Shown: in pieces, positions 46,742 through 57,360 of the stretch
Layout of the letters: the number at the start of each line of letters is the position of its first letter
Numbering within the stretch: the stretch's first letter is position 1
From: Gemmatimonadota bacterium
Lineage (GTDB): Bacteria > Gemmatimonadota > Gemmatimonadetes > Gemmatimonadales > GWC2-71-9
Direction of reading: 5' to 3'
DNA length: 64,000 nucleotides
Assembly: GCA_029262195.1 (NCBI GenBank)
Contig: JAJCZX010000038.1
Span: 1 to 64,000, forward strand
The notes under the pieces: model-generated
What the model was told of the DNA's origin: nothing
The model's input: the letters and a program-made list of their open reading frames with translations, nothing else
Database searches by the model: none
Program-made: the position numbers and the translations under genes

Positions 46742-48298
46742 ATGAGCGAACTCCTTCTTTCTATCGGATACGAGCGCTGGGTAATTGACGCTCTCATCGC
46801 AATCCCGCTCTTCACTGCGGCAGTTGTAACACTTGGTCCTGATCGCCTTGCCAGAGAAATCACCCTGGCGGGAACGCTGCTTGAGTTCGTCGTTTCGATC
46901 GGCCTCTGGTGGGCATATGATCCGTCTACTGCGGCCATGCAGTTCCAGATGGCCCGGGAGTGGATTCCCCAGTGGGGGATAGCATATCGGGTGGGAATCG
47001 ATGGGATTTCGCTGTTCATGATTCTCTTGACCACGTTCACAATGCCGTTGGCGGTACTTGGATCGTGGAATTACATCAAGGATAAATGGCGCCCGTACTA
47101 TGCGTTGTTGTTGATTCTGACAGCAGCGTTAATAGGCGTGTTTGTGGCCCTGGATCTATTCCTGTTCTACGTGTTCTGGGAAGTCATGCTCATCCCGATG
47201 TACTTCATCATCGGCGTGTGGGGCGGTCCCAACAAACTCTACGCCGCCATCAAATTCTTCATCTATACGTTCGTCGGCTCGCTGCTGATGCTGGTGGCAA
47301 TACTTACGATCTATTCTAAGATCGGAGCCGCTACAGGCATCTATTCGTTCTCATACGGGCACATCCTGGCCAACATCGGACATGTCAGTCACCTGGCCGG
47401 GTGGTTGTTCTTCGCGTTCGCTCTGGCGTTCGCAATCAAGGTTCCCGTGTTTCCGTTCCATACCTGGTTACCGGATGCTCACGTTCAGGCGCCGACGGCT
47501 GGTTCGGTCATCCTGGCAGGCATCTTGTTGAAGATGGGAGCGTACGGTTTTCTCCGTTTTGCATTACCGCTCTTTCCCTCGATCGTACTGGACCCAACGG
47601 TCGTGTCGATCGTGGTTACGCTCGGCGTCATAGGAATTATTTATGGCGCATTGGTTGCCATGGTTCAACCGGATTTCAAAAAACTGGTCGCCTATTCTTC
47701 AGTGTCTCACCTTGGCTTCGTCATGCTGGGCATCTGGAGTCTTACTGTTGCGAGCGTCGAAGGCGCAATTCTTATAATGATCAACCACGGCATCTCAACC
47801 GGAGCGTTGTTCTTCCTGGCAGGAATGTTGTACGAGCGACGCCACACCCGTGAGATAGCCGACTTCGGTGGAATTGCCCGGGTTGTGCCTGGCCTGGCAG
47901 TGATCCTGACGCTGGTGTCCCTCTCGTCAATCGGGCTCCCAGGGACCAACGGTTTCATAGGAGAGTTCCTTGTCTTGCTTGGATCCTTCGATCAACACCC
48001 CGTTGCCACGATCATAGCTACAAGTGGGGTGATCTTTGCGGCTGCATACCTACTGTGGGCCCTGCAGAGAATGTTGTTCAATAAATTGGACAACCCGGCT
48101 AACGAAAAAATGTCAGACCTGTCCCTCAGAGAGTATCTGGTGCTCGGGCCTTTAGTGGCCTGCATTATCTGGATCGGCGTTTATCCAGCACCAATTCTCA
48201 GGAGAATAGAAAGCAGTGCCGAAGCGTTGGTTCTGCAGGTGCGGGGCGAAATACCAGACATCGCGGGTCCTGATTTGCCCGGAGTTGAAATTGAATAA
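46742..48298 (+). CDS. nuoM: NADH-quinone oxidoreductase subunit M
   Basis: 'LFLFYVFWEVMLIPMYFIIGVWGG', 'FPFHTWLPDAHVQAPTAGSVILAGILLKMGAYG'. Confidence 0.98.
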   Translation: MSELLLSIGYERWVIDALIAIPLFTAAVVTLGPDRLAREITLAGTLLEFVVSIGLWWAYDPSTAAMQFQMAREWIPQWGIAYRVGIDGISLFMILLTTFTMPLAVLGSWNYIKDKWRPYYALLLILTAALIGVFVALDLFLFYVFWEVMLIPMYFIIGVWGGPNKLYAAIKFFIYTFVGSLLMLVAILTIYSKIGAATGIYSFSYGHILANIGHVSHLAGWLFFAFALAFAIKVPVFPFHTWLPDAHVQAPTAGSVILAGILLKMGAYGFLRFALPLFPSIVLDPTVVSIVVTLGVIGIIYGALVAMVQPDFKKLVAYSSVSHLGFVMLGIWSLTVASVEGAILIMINHGISTGALFFLAGMLYERRHTREIADFGGIARVVPGLAVILTLVSLSSIGLPGTNGFIGEFLVLLGSFDQHPVATIIATSGVIFAAAYLLWALQRMLFNKLDNPANEKMSDLSLREYLVLGPLVACIIWIGVYPAPILRRIESSAEALVLQVRGEIPDIAGPDLPGVEIE

Positions 48299-48307
48299 GG
48301 TTTCAGA

Positions 48308-49831
48308 ATGCAGATAGATCTTGCAACGCCGGGCGGTTTGGCCCTATCGCTGTTGCCGGAAATTTTCCTGGTCTTATGGGGATGTCTTGTTCTCCTCGTA
48401 GCCGCATGGAAACACTCCGAAGAAAACGCGACCGATTTGGTTGGAAGGATTTCGCTGGTCGGCCTTCTCGGAACCCTCGCGGTCGTGTGGTGGATGTGGG
48501 TCGGCGACTGGACCGCTGGCGAATTCGCCGCCATGATGGCGCTTGATAATTTCAGGTATGCGACCTCGTCGGTGTTTATCATAGCTTCGATCCTTGCCGT
48601 CGCGATGTCCTTCGGCTACCTGGGTAGAGAGCGCATTCTGATTCCGGAATATTACGCGCTGATGCTTTTCGGGACGGCCGGGATGATGTTCATGGGTGGG
48701 GGAGCAGATCTCATCGTGATATTCATCGGCCTTGAATTGATGTCTGTTTGCATTTACGTGCTGGCAGGTATCAACCGCCGCAGCGTTTTCTCTGCCGAGG
48801 CTGCCCTGAAATACTTCTTACTGGGCGCCTTTGCGTCGGCTTTCTTCCTGTACGGCATCGCTCTTATTTACGGCGCAACCGGAACGACTAACCTTGCGCT
48901 GATTGACTTCCAGATCGCGGCATCAGGACTTAACGATTCGGTGATGATCATGCTGGGGGTCGCCTTCCTGTTGGTCGGGTTCGGCTTCAAGGTGGGCGCA
49001 GTACCTTTTCACATGTGGGCACCTGACGTTTACGACGGCTCGCCAACTCCAGTTACGGCATATATGGCCACTGCGGTTAAGGCCGCCGGGTTTGCCGCTC
49101 TCTTCCGAATTCTGTTACACGGATTTGGCAACTCGCTTGAAATCTGGCAAACCGGGGTATGGTGGCTTGCTGCTATAACGATGGTCCTTGGTAACCTGTT
49201 CGCCCTGGCACAACGCAATCTGAAACGCATGCTAGCCTACAGCTCGATTGGTCATGCGGGTTACCTTCTTGTGGCGGTCGCCTCCGGTGGGGCCATGGGA
49301 GCCTCGGCTTTCATCTTCTACATAGTTGCTTACACCCTGATGACCGTGGGCTCCTTTACAGTTCTTTCTGTGATCGGGAGGAACGGCGAACGCGACGTTA
49401 AGATCGACGATCTTTCAGGACTCGCTAGCAAACATCCGTGGATGGCCTTTGCCATGCTTGTGTTCATGCTCTCGCTTCTGGGCTTTCCCGGCACAGCCGG
49501 ATTCATGGGCAAGTGGTACATTCTCGCGGCTGTTTTAAAAGCTGACCAATTATCTCTGGCGGTTGTTCTCGTAGTTGCCAGTGTAATCTCTGCCGGTTTC
49601 TACCTGCCTGTTGTTATGGCAATGTACATGAAACCCACCACAGACGCCGATTCGCACCGCAATGCCATCACGTCCGGGGCAGCGAAGTGGGTGGTAATCG
49701 GAACAGCCCTTGCACTGCTAGTTTTCGGCGTTTGGCCGAACAGGCTCGCCGATGTTTCAGCAAACGGGGCCGACAACTTTCGGCAGGTCTCACCTATCAC
49801 GACGCCCCTGAGTACGCCGGGGGCTGAATAA
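48308..49831 (+). CDS. nuoN: NADH-quinone oxidoreductase subunit N
   Basis: 'FIGLELMSVCIYVLAGI', 'KVGAVPFHMWAPDVYDGSPTPVTAYMATAVKAAGFA'. Confidence 0.98.
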   Translation: MQIDLATPGGLALSLLPEIFLVLWGCLVLLVAAWKHSEENATDLVGRISLVGLLGTLAVVWWMWVGDWTAGEFAAMMALDNFRYATSSVFIIASILAVAMSFGYLGRERILIPEYYALMLFGTAGMMFMGGGADLIVIFIGLELMSVCIYVLAGINRRSVFSAEAALKYFLLGAFASAFFLYGIALIYGATGTTNLALIDFQIAASGLNDSVMIMLGVAFLLVGFGFKVGAVPFHMWAPDVYDGSPTPVTAYMATAVKAAGFAALFRILLHGFGNSLEIWQTGVWWLAAITMVLGNLFALAQRNLKRMLAYSSIGHAGYLLVAVASGGAMGASAFIFYIVAYTLMTVGSFTVLSVIGRNGERDVKIDDLSGLASKHPWMAFAMLVFMLSLLGFPGTAGFMGKWYILAAVLKADQLSLAVVLVVASVISAGFYLPVVMAMYMKPTTDADSHRNAITSGAAKWVVIGTALALLVFGVWPNRLADVSANGADNFRQVSPITTPLSTPGAE

Positions 49832-49845
49832 CCCACGGTTGTCTT

Positions 49846-51219
49846 GTGAAAATTCCTGAAGTTATTTTCCGCGAGTACGACATTCGCGGAATCGTCGGCG
49901 AACAGGTCGATGCTCAACTTGCCTCTGCCATTGGCCGTGCATTTGCCACTCTGTTGCGGTCCAGGGGATGCGAAACTCCTCGTATCGCCGTTGGCAGGGA
50001 CAATCGTCCTTCCGGTGAACTGTTGGCCTCAGCCGTGCACGATGGGATCGCTGCAGCCGGCGGTACCTCCATAGATGTTGGGCAGTTACCAACACCGGCG
50101 TTGTATTTCGCGGTGAAAAGCCTCGATACTGACGGAGGACTCCAGGTTACCGGGTCTCATAATCCGTCAGAGTTCAACGGGTTCAAAATGTTGTCAGCCA
50201 GCGGCCCTATCTATGGCGACGCAATCCAGGAAATCGGGACGATAATAAAAAATGATTCTGCCGATGCGGGCCACGGGTCCCGTGAAGCCAATTCCTCCAT
50301 TCTGGAAAAATGGGTCGAAGCGATCCTTGAACGTAACGGCCCGCTGAAACGACCGGTCAAGGTTGTTGTCGACTGCGGTAACGGCGTTGCATCCCTGGTC
50401 GCAGAGAACCTGTTGACGAGACTCGGAGCCGATGTGGTGCCCCTTTTCTGTGAGTCAGATGGCACGTTTCCCAATCACCACCCCGATCCTACGGTCGTTG
50501 AAAACCTTAAAGACCTCCAGGAGGCCGTGCGGCGTGAGGGCGCTGAGATCGGTATTGCCTTCGACGGCGATGGTGACAGAATAGGCGCCGTTGATGAAAC
50601 GGGAAAGGTCGTTTTCGGAGACCAGATCCTGATCCTACTCGGAAGGGATCTGGTAAGGCGCCAGGGGAGAGGGCACTCGGTGATATTCGACGTCAAATGT
50701 TCTCAGGTCCTGGCGGATGAACTGAGCAAGTCGGGGTTGAATCCCGTTATATGGAAAACCGGGCATTCGTTGATCAAGTCCAAGATGAAAGAGTTGGACG
50801 CGCCTCTTGCCGGGGAGATGAGCGGGCACATGTTCTTTGCCGGCGACTACTTCGGCTTCGATGACGCTCCGTTTGCCGCGGCACGCCTGCTGGACTTTCT
50901 TGGCTCCAACCCTGGACCGTTATCCAGCCTAATGGCCGATGTGCCGCGTACTGTCGCCACGCCAGAATTGAGAGTAGACTGCCCGGACGAAGTGAAGTTT
51001 GAAGTGGTCGAAAGGGCCTGTACCCACTTCGCGAGCAAGTACGAGGTGCTGACCCTCGATGGAGCGCGGATAACGTTTCCGAAAGGGTGGGGCCTTATAA
51101 GGTCATCAAATACTCAGCCCGTGTTGGTAATGAGATTTGAAGCTGAAACCGAAGATGATCTCACTGAATATAGGGACGAGGTTGAGGATTGGTTGAAGGA
51201 CCAGGGAGTGGCGGTTTGA
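49846..51219 (+). CDS. phosphomannomutase/phosphoglucomutase
   Basis: 'VFREYDIRGIVGEQ', 'GLQVTGSHNPSEFNGFKM', 'GIAFDGDGDRIGAVDE', 'GEMSGHMFF'. Confidence 0.95.
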   Translation: MKIPEVIFREYDIRGIVGEQVDAQLASAIGRAFATLLRSRGCETPRIAVGRDNRPSGELLASAVHDGIAAAGGTSIDVGQLPTPALYFAVKSLDTDGGLQVTGSHNPSEFNGFKMLSASGPIYGDAIQEIGTIIKNDSADAGHGSREANSSILEKWVEAILERNGPLKRPVKVVVDCGNGVASLVAENLLTRLGADVVPLFCESDGTFPNHHPDPTVVENLKDLQEAVRREGAEIGIAFDGDGDRIGAVDETGKVVFGDQILILLGRDLVRRQGRGHSVIFDVKCSQVLADELSKSGLNPVIWKTGHSLIKSKMKELDAPLAGEMSGHMFFAGDYFGFDDAPFAAARLLDFLGSNPGPLSSLMADVPRTVATPELRVDCPDEVKFEVVERACTHFASKYEVLTLDGARITFPKGWGLIRSSNTQPVLVMRFEAETEDDLTEYRDEVEDWLKDQGVAV

Positions 51220-52160
51220 ACGAAACTATCGTCGTAGCCCTGGGCGGAAATGCACTGGCACCGTCAGACGTAACTCCAACCATTGAGTTACAATTCGCAC
51301 ACACGCGCGAGTCTATGGCGACAATAGTCGAGTTGGCCAGGGAAGGGTGGAAGGTGGCAATAGTTCATGGCAACGGTCCGCAGGTGGGCGACGAGCTTTC
51401 AAGAAACGAAATCGCTATCGCCAAGCTTGCGCCACTACCGCTGGGCGTTCTCGTCGCCTCTACGGCCGGATGGATCGGGTACATGATCCAGCAATCGCTT
51501 CGCAATGCTCTGGACAAAGCCGGGATCGACAAGCACGTCGTTACCCTGGTCACACAGACCGAAGTGTCGAAAGACGATTCTCGCTTGAGCAATCCCACCA
51601 AACCGATCGGTCACACCCTGGACGAAGAAGAAAAGGCCAGCCTTGAAGGACGCGGAGTGACGGTGGGTCGGGACGGCAAGGGGAGGTGGCGACGAATGGC
51701 TGCCAGCCCGACACCGGTATCAATACTTGAGTCCGATTCGGTCACCCAGCTTGTCAATGAGGGCAAAATCGTTGTTGCATGCGGCGGCGGTGGGCCACCC
51801 GTGTTTTGCGCCGAAGAGACCGGCGGCTGGGAAGGAATCGACGCAGTAATCGACAAGGACCTTACAGCATCAGTTCTGGCAACTGACATCGGGGCCAGTA
51901 CCCTCTTGATCCTTACGGACGTCGATGGGGTTTACCATGATTGGGGCGGCCCGGAACAACACCGAATAGATAAATTGACCATGGCCGAGGCGATTGATCT
52001 GCTCAAAGAGGGCTCGGTGAGTGAAGGAAGTATGAGGCCGAAAGTCGCAGCTGCCGTTGGTTTTTTGAAACGCGGTGGCGAGAAGGCAATAATTGCTGAA
52101 TTAGGAGATGGTCTCGCAGCTCTTAAGGGTGAGACAGGGACAACGATCAGGAGACAATGA
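51216..52160 (+). CDS. arcC: carbamate kinase
   Basis: 'VVALGGNALAPSD', 'VAIVHGNGPQVGDELSRNE', 'VVACGGGGPPVF', 'AVIDKDLTASVLATDIGASTLLILTDVDGVYHDWG'; probable TTG start. Confidence 0.93.
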   Translation: MNETIVVALGGNALAPSDVTPTIELQFAHTRESMATIVELAREGWKVAIVHGNGPQVGDELSRNEIAIAKLAPLPLGVLVASTAGWIGYMIQQSLRNALDKAGIDKHVVTLVTQTEVSKDDSRLSNPTKPIGHTLDEEEKASLEGRGVTVGRDGKGRWRRMAASPTPVSILESDSVTQLVNEGKIVVACGGGGPPVFCAEETGGWEGIDAVIDKDLTASVLATDIGASTLLILTDVDGVYHDWGGPEQHRIDKLTMAEAIDLLKEGSVSEGSMRPKVAAAVGFLKRGGEKAIIAELGDGLAALKGETGTTIRRQ

Positions 52161-52161
52161 A

Positions 52162-53301
52162 TTGAATCTGCACGAATACCAGGCTCGCGAGCTACTTAAG
52201 GAGGCGGGAATAGCCGTTCCGGACGGCGATGTCGCCGATACCCCTGAAGCCGTAGAAAAGATCGCTGAACGCCTCGGCGGTAAGGTGGTGGTGAAAGCTC
52301 AGGTACATGCGGGCGGTCGAGGCAAGGCCGGAGGTGTGAAACTGGCCGACACTGCTGCGGAAGCCAAAGAACACGCTCGCGCGATTCTCGGCATGGAGAT
52401 AAAAGGCCTAACCGTCGAAAAAGTGCTTGTCGCCCCGGCCGAAGACATCGCGACGGAAAGTTACGTGGGAGTGATCGTGGATCGCGAATCTCAGCGGGCC
52501 GTCGTCATGGTTAGTCCTGAAGGCGGCGTGGATATCGAAGAGGTCGCCGCCAAAACCCCTGAAAAGATTTTCAAAGTCGCGGTAGATCCCCGGTACGGGC
52601 TGCTTGCCCATGAAGCAATGGGGCTGGCATTCGAGCTTTTCGACGATATCAAATTGGTGCGCCAGGCCGCTGGTATCATTTCTAAACTGTATCAGGTCTT
52701 CGTGTCGAGCGGCGCCTCGTTGATCGAGATTAATCCGCTGGTTTCCACGCCCGAAGGGACGGTAAAGGCCCTTGATGCAAAACTCGGTGTCGACGACAAC
52801 GAACTCGGCAGAAAACCTAAGATCGAAGCCCTGCGAGACCTTTCTTCTGAGGATCCGAGCGAGGTAGACGCCCGTGAAGCCGGACTCTCTTTCATCAAAT
52901 TGGACGGAAACGTTGGCTGCTGCGTAAATGGTGCCGGTCTGGCCATGGCCACAATGGACCTGGTGAAATATTACGGCGGCGACCCGGCGAACTTTTTGGA
53001 CATCGGTGGGAGCAGCAACCCTCAAAAGGTCGTAACGGCTTTGGAAATTATTACCAGAGACAAAAACGTCAAAGCGATTTTATTCAACATTTTCGGCGGC
53101 ATCACCAGGTGCGATGATGTTGCAAATGGTATTGTTACGGCCCTGGATCAAACGGAGATCAAGGTGCCCCTGGTTATCCGGCTTACCGGAACCAATGAAG
53201 CCGAAGGGATCAAGATTTTGGAAGACAGAGGATTGAGCGCTCTTACTGACATGGATGATGCAGTCGAAAAGGCCGTGGCAATGGCGAAGGAGGCCGCATG
53301 A
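52162..53301 (+). CDS. sucC: succinyl-CoA synthetase beta subunit (ADP-forming)
   Basis: '[22 protein letters not shown]', '[20 protein letters not shown]', '[12 protein letters not shown]'; probable TTG start. Confidence 0.97.
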   Translation: MNLHEYQARELLKEAGIAVPDGDVADTPEAVEKIAERLGGKVVVKAQVHAGGRGKAGGVKLADTAAEAKEHARAILGMEIKGLTVEKVLVAPAEDIATESYVGVIVDRESQRAVVMVSPEGGVDIEEVAAKTPEKIFKVAVDPRYGLLAHEAMGLAFELFDDIKLVRQAAGIISKLYQVFVSSGASLIEINPLVSTPEGTVKALDAKLGVDDNELGRKPKIEALRDLSSEDPSEVDAREAGLSFIKLDGNVGCCVNGAGLAMATMDLVKYYGGDPANFLDIGGSSNPQKVVTALEIITRDKNVKAILFNIFGGITRCDDVANGIVTALDQTEIKVPLVIRLTGTNEAEGIKILEDRGLSALTDMDDAVEKAVAMAKEAA

Positions 53302-54167
53302 GCATTTTCATCGACGAAAAAACGAAGCTGGTTGTTCAGGGAATTACCGGAAGAGATGGGTCGTTCCACTCCAGCCAGATGATTGAATACGGAACGCAGG
53401 TGGTTGCAGGTGTTACTCCCGGAAAAGGTGGGCAGAAGTTTGAAGATAAGGTCCCCGTCTTCAATACAATGGCCGAAGCGGTGGAGGCTACCGGTGCAAA
53501 TGCCTCGGTGATCTACGTGCCCGCTACGTTTGCAGCAGATGCGATTATCGAAGCCGGAGACGCCGACGTTGCCCTGATCGTTTGCATTACAGAAGGGCTT
53601 CCCGTCCAGGACATGACCCGGGTCATTCCCTTTTTGGCCGAGCGAAACATTCGGTTGATTGGGCCGAACTGCCCGGGCCTGATTTCTCCGGGCAAGTCGA
53701 AGGTCGGTATCATTCCGGCCACCATTTGCGCAGAGGGCAGGGTAGGACTGGTTTCTCGCAGTGGGACGCTCACCTATGAAATTGTGCATCAGTTGACCAC
53801 CAGCGGCATCGGGCAGTCGACCTGTATCGGAATCGGAGGGGATCCAATCATTGGAACCAATTTCATCGATTGTCTGGAAGCTTTTCAGGCCGATGACGAA
53901 ACCGATGCTATTGTCATGATGGGTGAAATCGGTGGAACCGACGAACAAAAGGCCGCGGAGTACGTCGCCGCCAACGTCACCAAACCTGTGGTCGGGTTTA
54001 TTGCGGGTCAGACGGCCCCTCCGGGCCGTCGTATGGGACACGCTGGTGCGATAATTTCAGGATCGGCCGGAACTGCTGCCGAAAAGATGGAAGCGTTCCG
54101 AAAAGCCGGAATTGGGGTCATGGAGCGCCCCGCCGACGTCGTGAAATTGATTAAAGAACGCCTCTAA
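53298..54167 (+). CDS. sucD: succinyl-CoA synthetase alpha subunit
   Basis: '[34 protein letters not shown]', '[19 protein letters not shown]', 'GHAGAIISG'. Confidence 0.97.
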   Translation: MSIFIDEKTKLVVQGITGRDGSFHSSQMIEYGTQVVAGVTPGKGGQKFEDKVPVFNTMAEAVEATGANASVIYVPATFAADAIIEAGDADVALIVCITEGLPVQDMTRVIPFLAERNIRLIGPNCPGLISPGKSKVGIIPATICAEGRVGLVSRSGTLTYEIVHQLTTSGIGQSTCIGIGGDPIIGTNFIDCLEAFQADDETDAIVMMGEIGGTDEQKAAEYVAANVTKPVVGFIAGQTAPPGRRMGHAGAIISGSAGTAAEKMEAFRKAGIGVMERPADVVKLIKERL

Positions 54168-54185
54168 GGAGCGTCGATAGAGAGT

Positions 54186-55085
54186 TTGAAACTATTGGAA
54201 CTGCTGCCTGCCGAGAGGATTCGAGTCCCTCTGGAGGTAACCACTCTCTCAGATGCCACATTCGTGCTGTTGGATGCGGCTTCCGGGTCGCACGAGTTGG
54301 CCGAGTCTATGGGGGATCTCACTGACGAATCCCTGGCCAAGGATGCCGTTACCGTAGGACAGCAGGCATTCGTCATCCATTTCCGCACCGATATGGTTTC
54401 CAAGGTATCGGTGGCTCTTGGTGTTTCCCGCGACCCGATCGGCAAAGGAGACGACGACGCCAAACAGGGTCGGATCGTAGTCGTGATCATCGGCCCACAT
54501 AGCGACCCGTCGGCATTTCTCCAGGCTGTGAGCGCGTTCGCTGCGATTCTGGGCAAGGAAGCTGTTGTAGACGCCCTTCTCGCGGCCGAATCGAGCGCAG
54601 AAGTGCTCGAAATACCGGATCTCGGGTCACTTACCCTCAGAGGCTACCTGACCGTTCGGGACCTGATGACCAGACGGGTACTCTCGGTGCGAGCTGACAC
54701 GACCCTCGGGGAAGCCACTCGCATCATGGTCACCCAACGGGTTTCTGACCTCCCGGTCGTTTCCGAAACCAACGAAGTCATCGGCGTTGTCACCCACCGT
54801 GAAATTCTTAGCGTTATGTTGCCCCGTTACCTCAAACGAATGAAAAGCGGGCAGTTTATAGCTGCCCGGCTGCGGCTCCCAGGTGAGGTCTCTGATCCGC
54901 GAATGATTCCTGTCGGCGACGTGATGAACCGTAGCGTGTTGTGCACATCAGAGGACCAGGCGATGGCCGATGTCGCGACCATGATGATCAATAAAGACAT
55001 AGCGAGGTTCCCGGTCACCCGAGATGGAATTCTGGTCGGCACACTGACCAAAGACGAAGTTGTGCGGCGGATGTTCGGACCATAG
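54186..55085 (+). CDS. PTS EIIA-like domain fused to two CBS domains
   Basis: N-terminal 'AFVIHFRTDMVSKVSVALGVSRDPI' parallels EIIA 'AIPHARxDxVxxPVVALGVSxxGI' with the His aligned; two CBS repeats 'VRDLMTRRVLSVRADTTLGEATRIMVTQRVSDLPVV' and 'VGDVMNRSVLCTSEDQAMADVATMMINKDIARFPV'. Confidence 0.75.
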   Translation: MKLLELLPAERIRVPLEVTTLSDATFVLLDAASGSHELAESMGDLTDESLAKDAVTVGQQAFVIHFRTDMVSKVSVALGVSRDPIGKGDDDAKQGRIVVVIIGPHSDPSAFLQAVSAFAAILGKEAVVDALLAAESSAEVLEIPDLGSLTLRGYLTVRDLMTRRVLSVRADTTLGEATRIMVTQRVSDLPVVSETNEVIGVVTHREILSVMLPRYLKRMKSGQFIAARLRLPGEVSDPRMIPVGDVMNRSVLCTSEDQAMADVATMMINKDIARFPVTRDGILVGTLTKDEVVRRMFGP

Positions 55086-55174
55086 ACCGGTTTCGACATT
55101 TTCGGCACTTCCACCAAAACCTGTTAGATTCCGCGCTTATTCATACGACATTTTAGGAATTGCAAGGACGACAT

Positions 55175-55576
55175 ATGAGGACACTCACGATAATAAAGCC
55201 GGATGCAGTAGCTGGCGGCAAAATGGGCAAAGTACTTGCACATCTTGAAGAATCTGGGTTCACGGTTGCAGCCGCGAAGTTCATGCACCTGACGACCGAA
55301 CAGGCTCAGGCTTTCTATGAAGTTCACGCAGAACGCCCATTTTATGGCTCTCTGGTGGAATTCATGACGTCAGGCCCCTGCATGCCGATGGTTCTTGAGG
55401 CAGACGATGCTGTGGCAAAATTGCGGGAAGTGATTGGAGCCACCGATCCAGCCGAGGCAGCTGACGGCACGGTGCGTAAGCTTTTCGCCGAGTCCAAGGA
55501 ACGCAATGCGATCCATGCTTCGGATTCTTCGGAAAACGCAACCAACGAAATCGCGTTTTTCTTCCCGAACCTGTAG
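55175..55576 (+). CDS. ndk: nucleoside diphosphate kinase
   Basis: '[28 protein letters not shown]', '[16 protein letters not shown]', '[20 protein letters not shown]'. Confidence 0.97.
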   Translation: MRTLTIIKPDAVAGGKMGKVLAHLEESGFTVAAAKFMHLTTEQAQAFYEVHAERPFYGSLVEFMTSGPCMPMVLEADDAVAKLREVIGATDPAEAADGTVRKLFAESKERNAIHASDSSENATNEIAFFFPNL

Positions 55577-55634
55577 GATTCCTGGTTACCGGTTGCGTTG
55601 ACCCAAGTGCCAGCCACTACTACATTTAGAGGCT

Positions 55635-56141
55635 ATGCTTCGAGTTAAACTAGGGCCTCTGGCGGCAGGTGCCATTAATGTCGCCTTAGTGGTCCCCTCG
55701 GACGAATCTTGTTTTGAGGATTTGAGCTTCGGTCTTGAGGGTCCGGTCGAAGTAAATGGGAGGATTACAGCAGCAGGAGACGCGCAATATTACTTTCACG
55801 GTGATATCGGTGTAAAAGCCAGTATGGAGTGCCGACGTTGCTTAAATTCTGTGGCTGTAGAAAGAACGTTTGAGGTGAGCGTGTTGTTCGCCGAAGACGA
55901 AGAAATGACGGATCCTTCGGTTTATAATATCCCGGAGTATTCCGCCGAGTTGGACCTGGGTCAAATGGTTCGAGAGGAAACGATTCTCGCCATGCCCAGC
56001 TTTGTTTTGTGTAAAGAAGACTGTGCAGGCTTGTGCCAGACGTGCGGTGCAAACCTCAACGACGACCGGTGTGCGTGCGAACGCAAGGTCGATCCGCGTT
56101 GGGCGGCGTTGGAGCAGTTGAAGAATACCCTGACTGACTGA
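55635..56141 (+). CDS. DUF177 (YceD-like) protein
   Basis: 'MECRRCLNSV..', 'CKEDCAGLCQTCGANLNDDRCAC'; directly upstream of rpmF. Confidence 0.92.
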   Translation: MLRVKLGPLAAGAINVALVVPSDESCFEDLSFGLEGPVEVNGRITAAGDAQYYFHGDIGVKASMECRRCLNSVAVERTFEVSVLFAEDEEMTDPSVYNIPEYSAELDLGQMVREETILAMPSFVLCKEDCAGLCQTCGANLNDDRCACERKVDPRWAALEQLKNTLTD

Positions 56142-56152
56142 ACGAGGAAATC

Positions 56153-56335
56153 ATGGCAGTACCAAAGAGAAGAACGTCGCGTAGTCGCAAGCTTAAGCGG
56201 CGGACGCACCACAAGGCAGCCATTGTTGCCACGCAGCCGTGCACGCGATGCGGCGACCCAAGGAGGCCTCACCGGGTTTGTCCAACGTGCGGCTATTACG
56301 CCGGCAAAAAGGAAGTAGAAACAGAGGAAATTTAG
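56153..56335 (+). CDS. rpmF: 50S ribosomal protein L32
   Basis: 'MAVPKRRTSRSRKLKRRTHHKA...CTRCGDPRRPHRVCPTCGYYAGKKE'. Confidence 0.98.
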   Translation: MAVPKRRTSRSRKLKRRTHHKAAIVATQPCTRCGDPRRPHRVCPTCGYYAGKKEVETEEI

Positions 56336-56350
56336 GTGCAAAAAACTAAT

Positions 56351-56375
56351 ACCGACTCAACGTCGGTGCTGTTTT
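56351..56375 (+). terminator. weak stem-loop between rpmF and fabH (ACCGAC-TCAAC-GTCGGT then GCTGTTTT)
   Basis: 6-bp perfect stem with a short T-tract; possible attenuator rather than a full terminator. Confidence 0.3.
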
Positions 56376-57360
56376 GAATAAACCCATAGTCGAAATTGCC
56401 GGAACCGGTCGCTACACACCCGAGAGGATTCTCACCAACGAGGACCTCAGCAAGATGGTTACCACCAGCGACGAGTGGATCACCGAAAGAACCGGAATCA
56501 AAGAACGCCGGATTTCTTCTGACACGGAGACACTTGCCTACATGGGTAGGATCGCCGCTGAGCAGGCTCTGGAAGAAGCTGGTCTTGCTGCGGACCAGAT
56601 AGACACCATTCTGTTTGCTACCGCGTCGCCGGATCGATTGTTGCCGTCTACCGCATGCGACCTGCAGGCCGCACTGGGTGCCGAGAATGCCGCCGCAATG
56701 GATATCGGCGCCGCGTGCTCCGGATTCATTTTCGCGGTGACTGTTGCCGAAGGGATGATCTCTTCGGGGAAAGCCAAGAACGTGCTTGTTATTGGCGGTG
56801 AGAGGCTTTCAAGAATTGTCGACTACGAAGACCGTTCCACTTGCATACTCTTCGGTGACGGTGTCGGGGCCGCGATTGTGCGCCCGGCAACCGGCGATCG
56901 CGGAGTGGTGTCCACCTACTTGAAGTCAGATGGTCGCCTCGCGGAGTTGTTGTGGAGACCTGCGGGCGGTTCAAGCATTCCGGCTTCGGCTGAAAGCGTC
57001 GAAGACAAATCGATCTACATGCAGATGGCAGGCCCCGAAGTCTTCAAACACGCTGTGAAGTCGATGACTGACGCGTGTGACCGAGCAATGGAGATGGCTG
57101 GTTTAACTGGCGATGACATCGACGTGATGATTCCACACCAGGCTAACGTTAGAATTATCAAGGCAACCGCAAAACACGCGGGGATGCCTATGGAAAAGGT
57201 TGTTGTGAACGTAGACCGCTTTGGAAATACCTCCGCCGCATCTATCCCAATCGCTCTGGACGAACAAATCCGAGCGGGAACAATCAAAAAAGGAGATACG
57301 GTGCTTCTGGTCGCCTTTGGAGCAGGGTTCACCTGGGGAAGCATGGTGGTGAAGTGGTAG
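56374..57360 (+). CDS. fabH: 3-oxoacyl-ACP synthase III
   Basis: 'TTSDEWITERTGIKERRI', 'AAMDIGAACSGFIFAV', 'PHQANVRIIKATAKHAGMP', 'GNTSAASIPIALDE'. Confidence 0.97.
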   Translation: MNKPIVEIAGTGRYTPERILTNEDLSKMVTTSDEWITERTGIKERRISSDTETLAYMGRIAAEQALEEAGLAADQIDTILFATASPDRLLPSTACDLQAALGAENAAAMDIGAACSGFIFAVTVAEGMISSGKAKNVLVIGGERLSRIVDYEDRSTCILFGDGVGAAIVRPATGDRGVVSTYLKSDGRLAELLWRPAGGSSIPASAESVEDKSIYMQMAGPEVFKHAVKSMTDACDRAMEMAGLTGDDIDVMIPHQANVRIIKATAKHAGMPMEKVVVNVDRFGNTSAASIPIALDEQIRAGTIKKGDTVLLVAFGAGFTWGSMVVKW

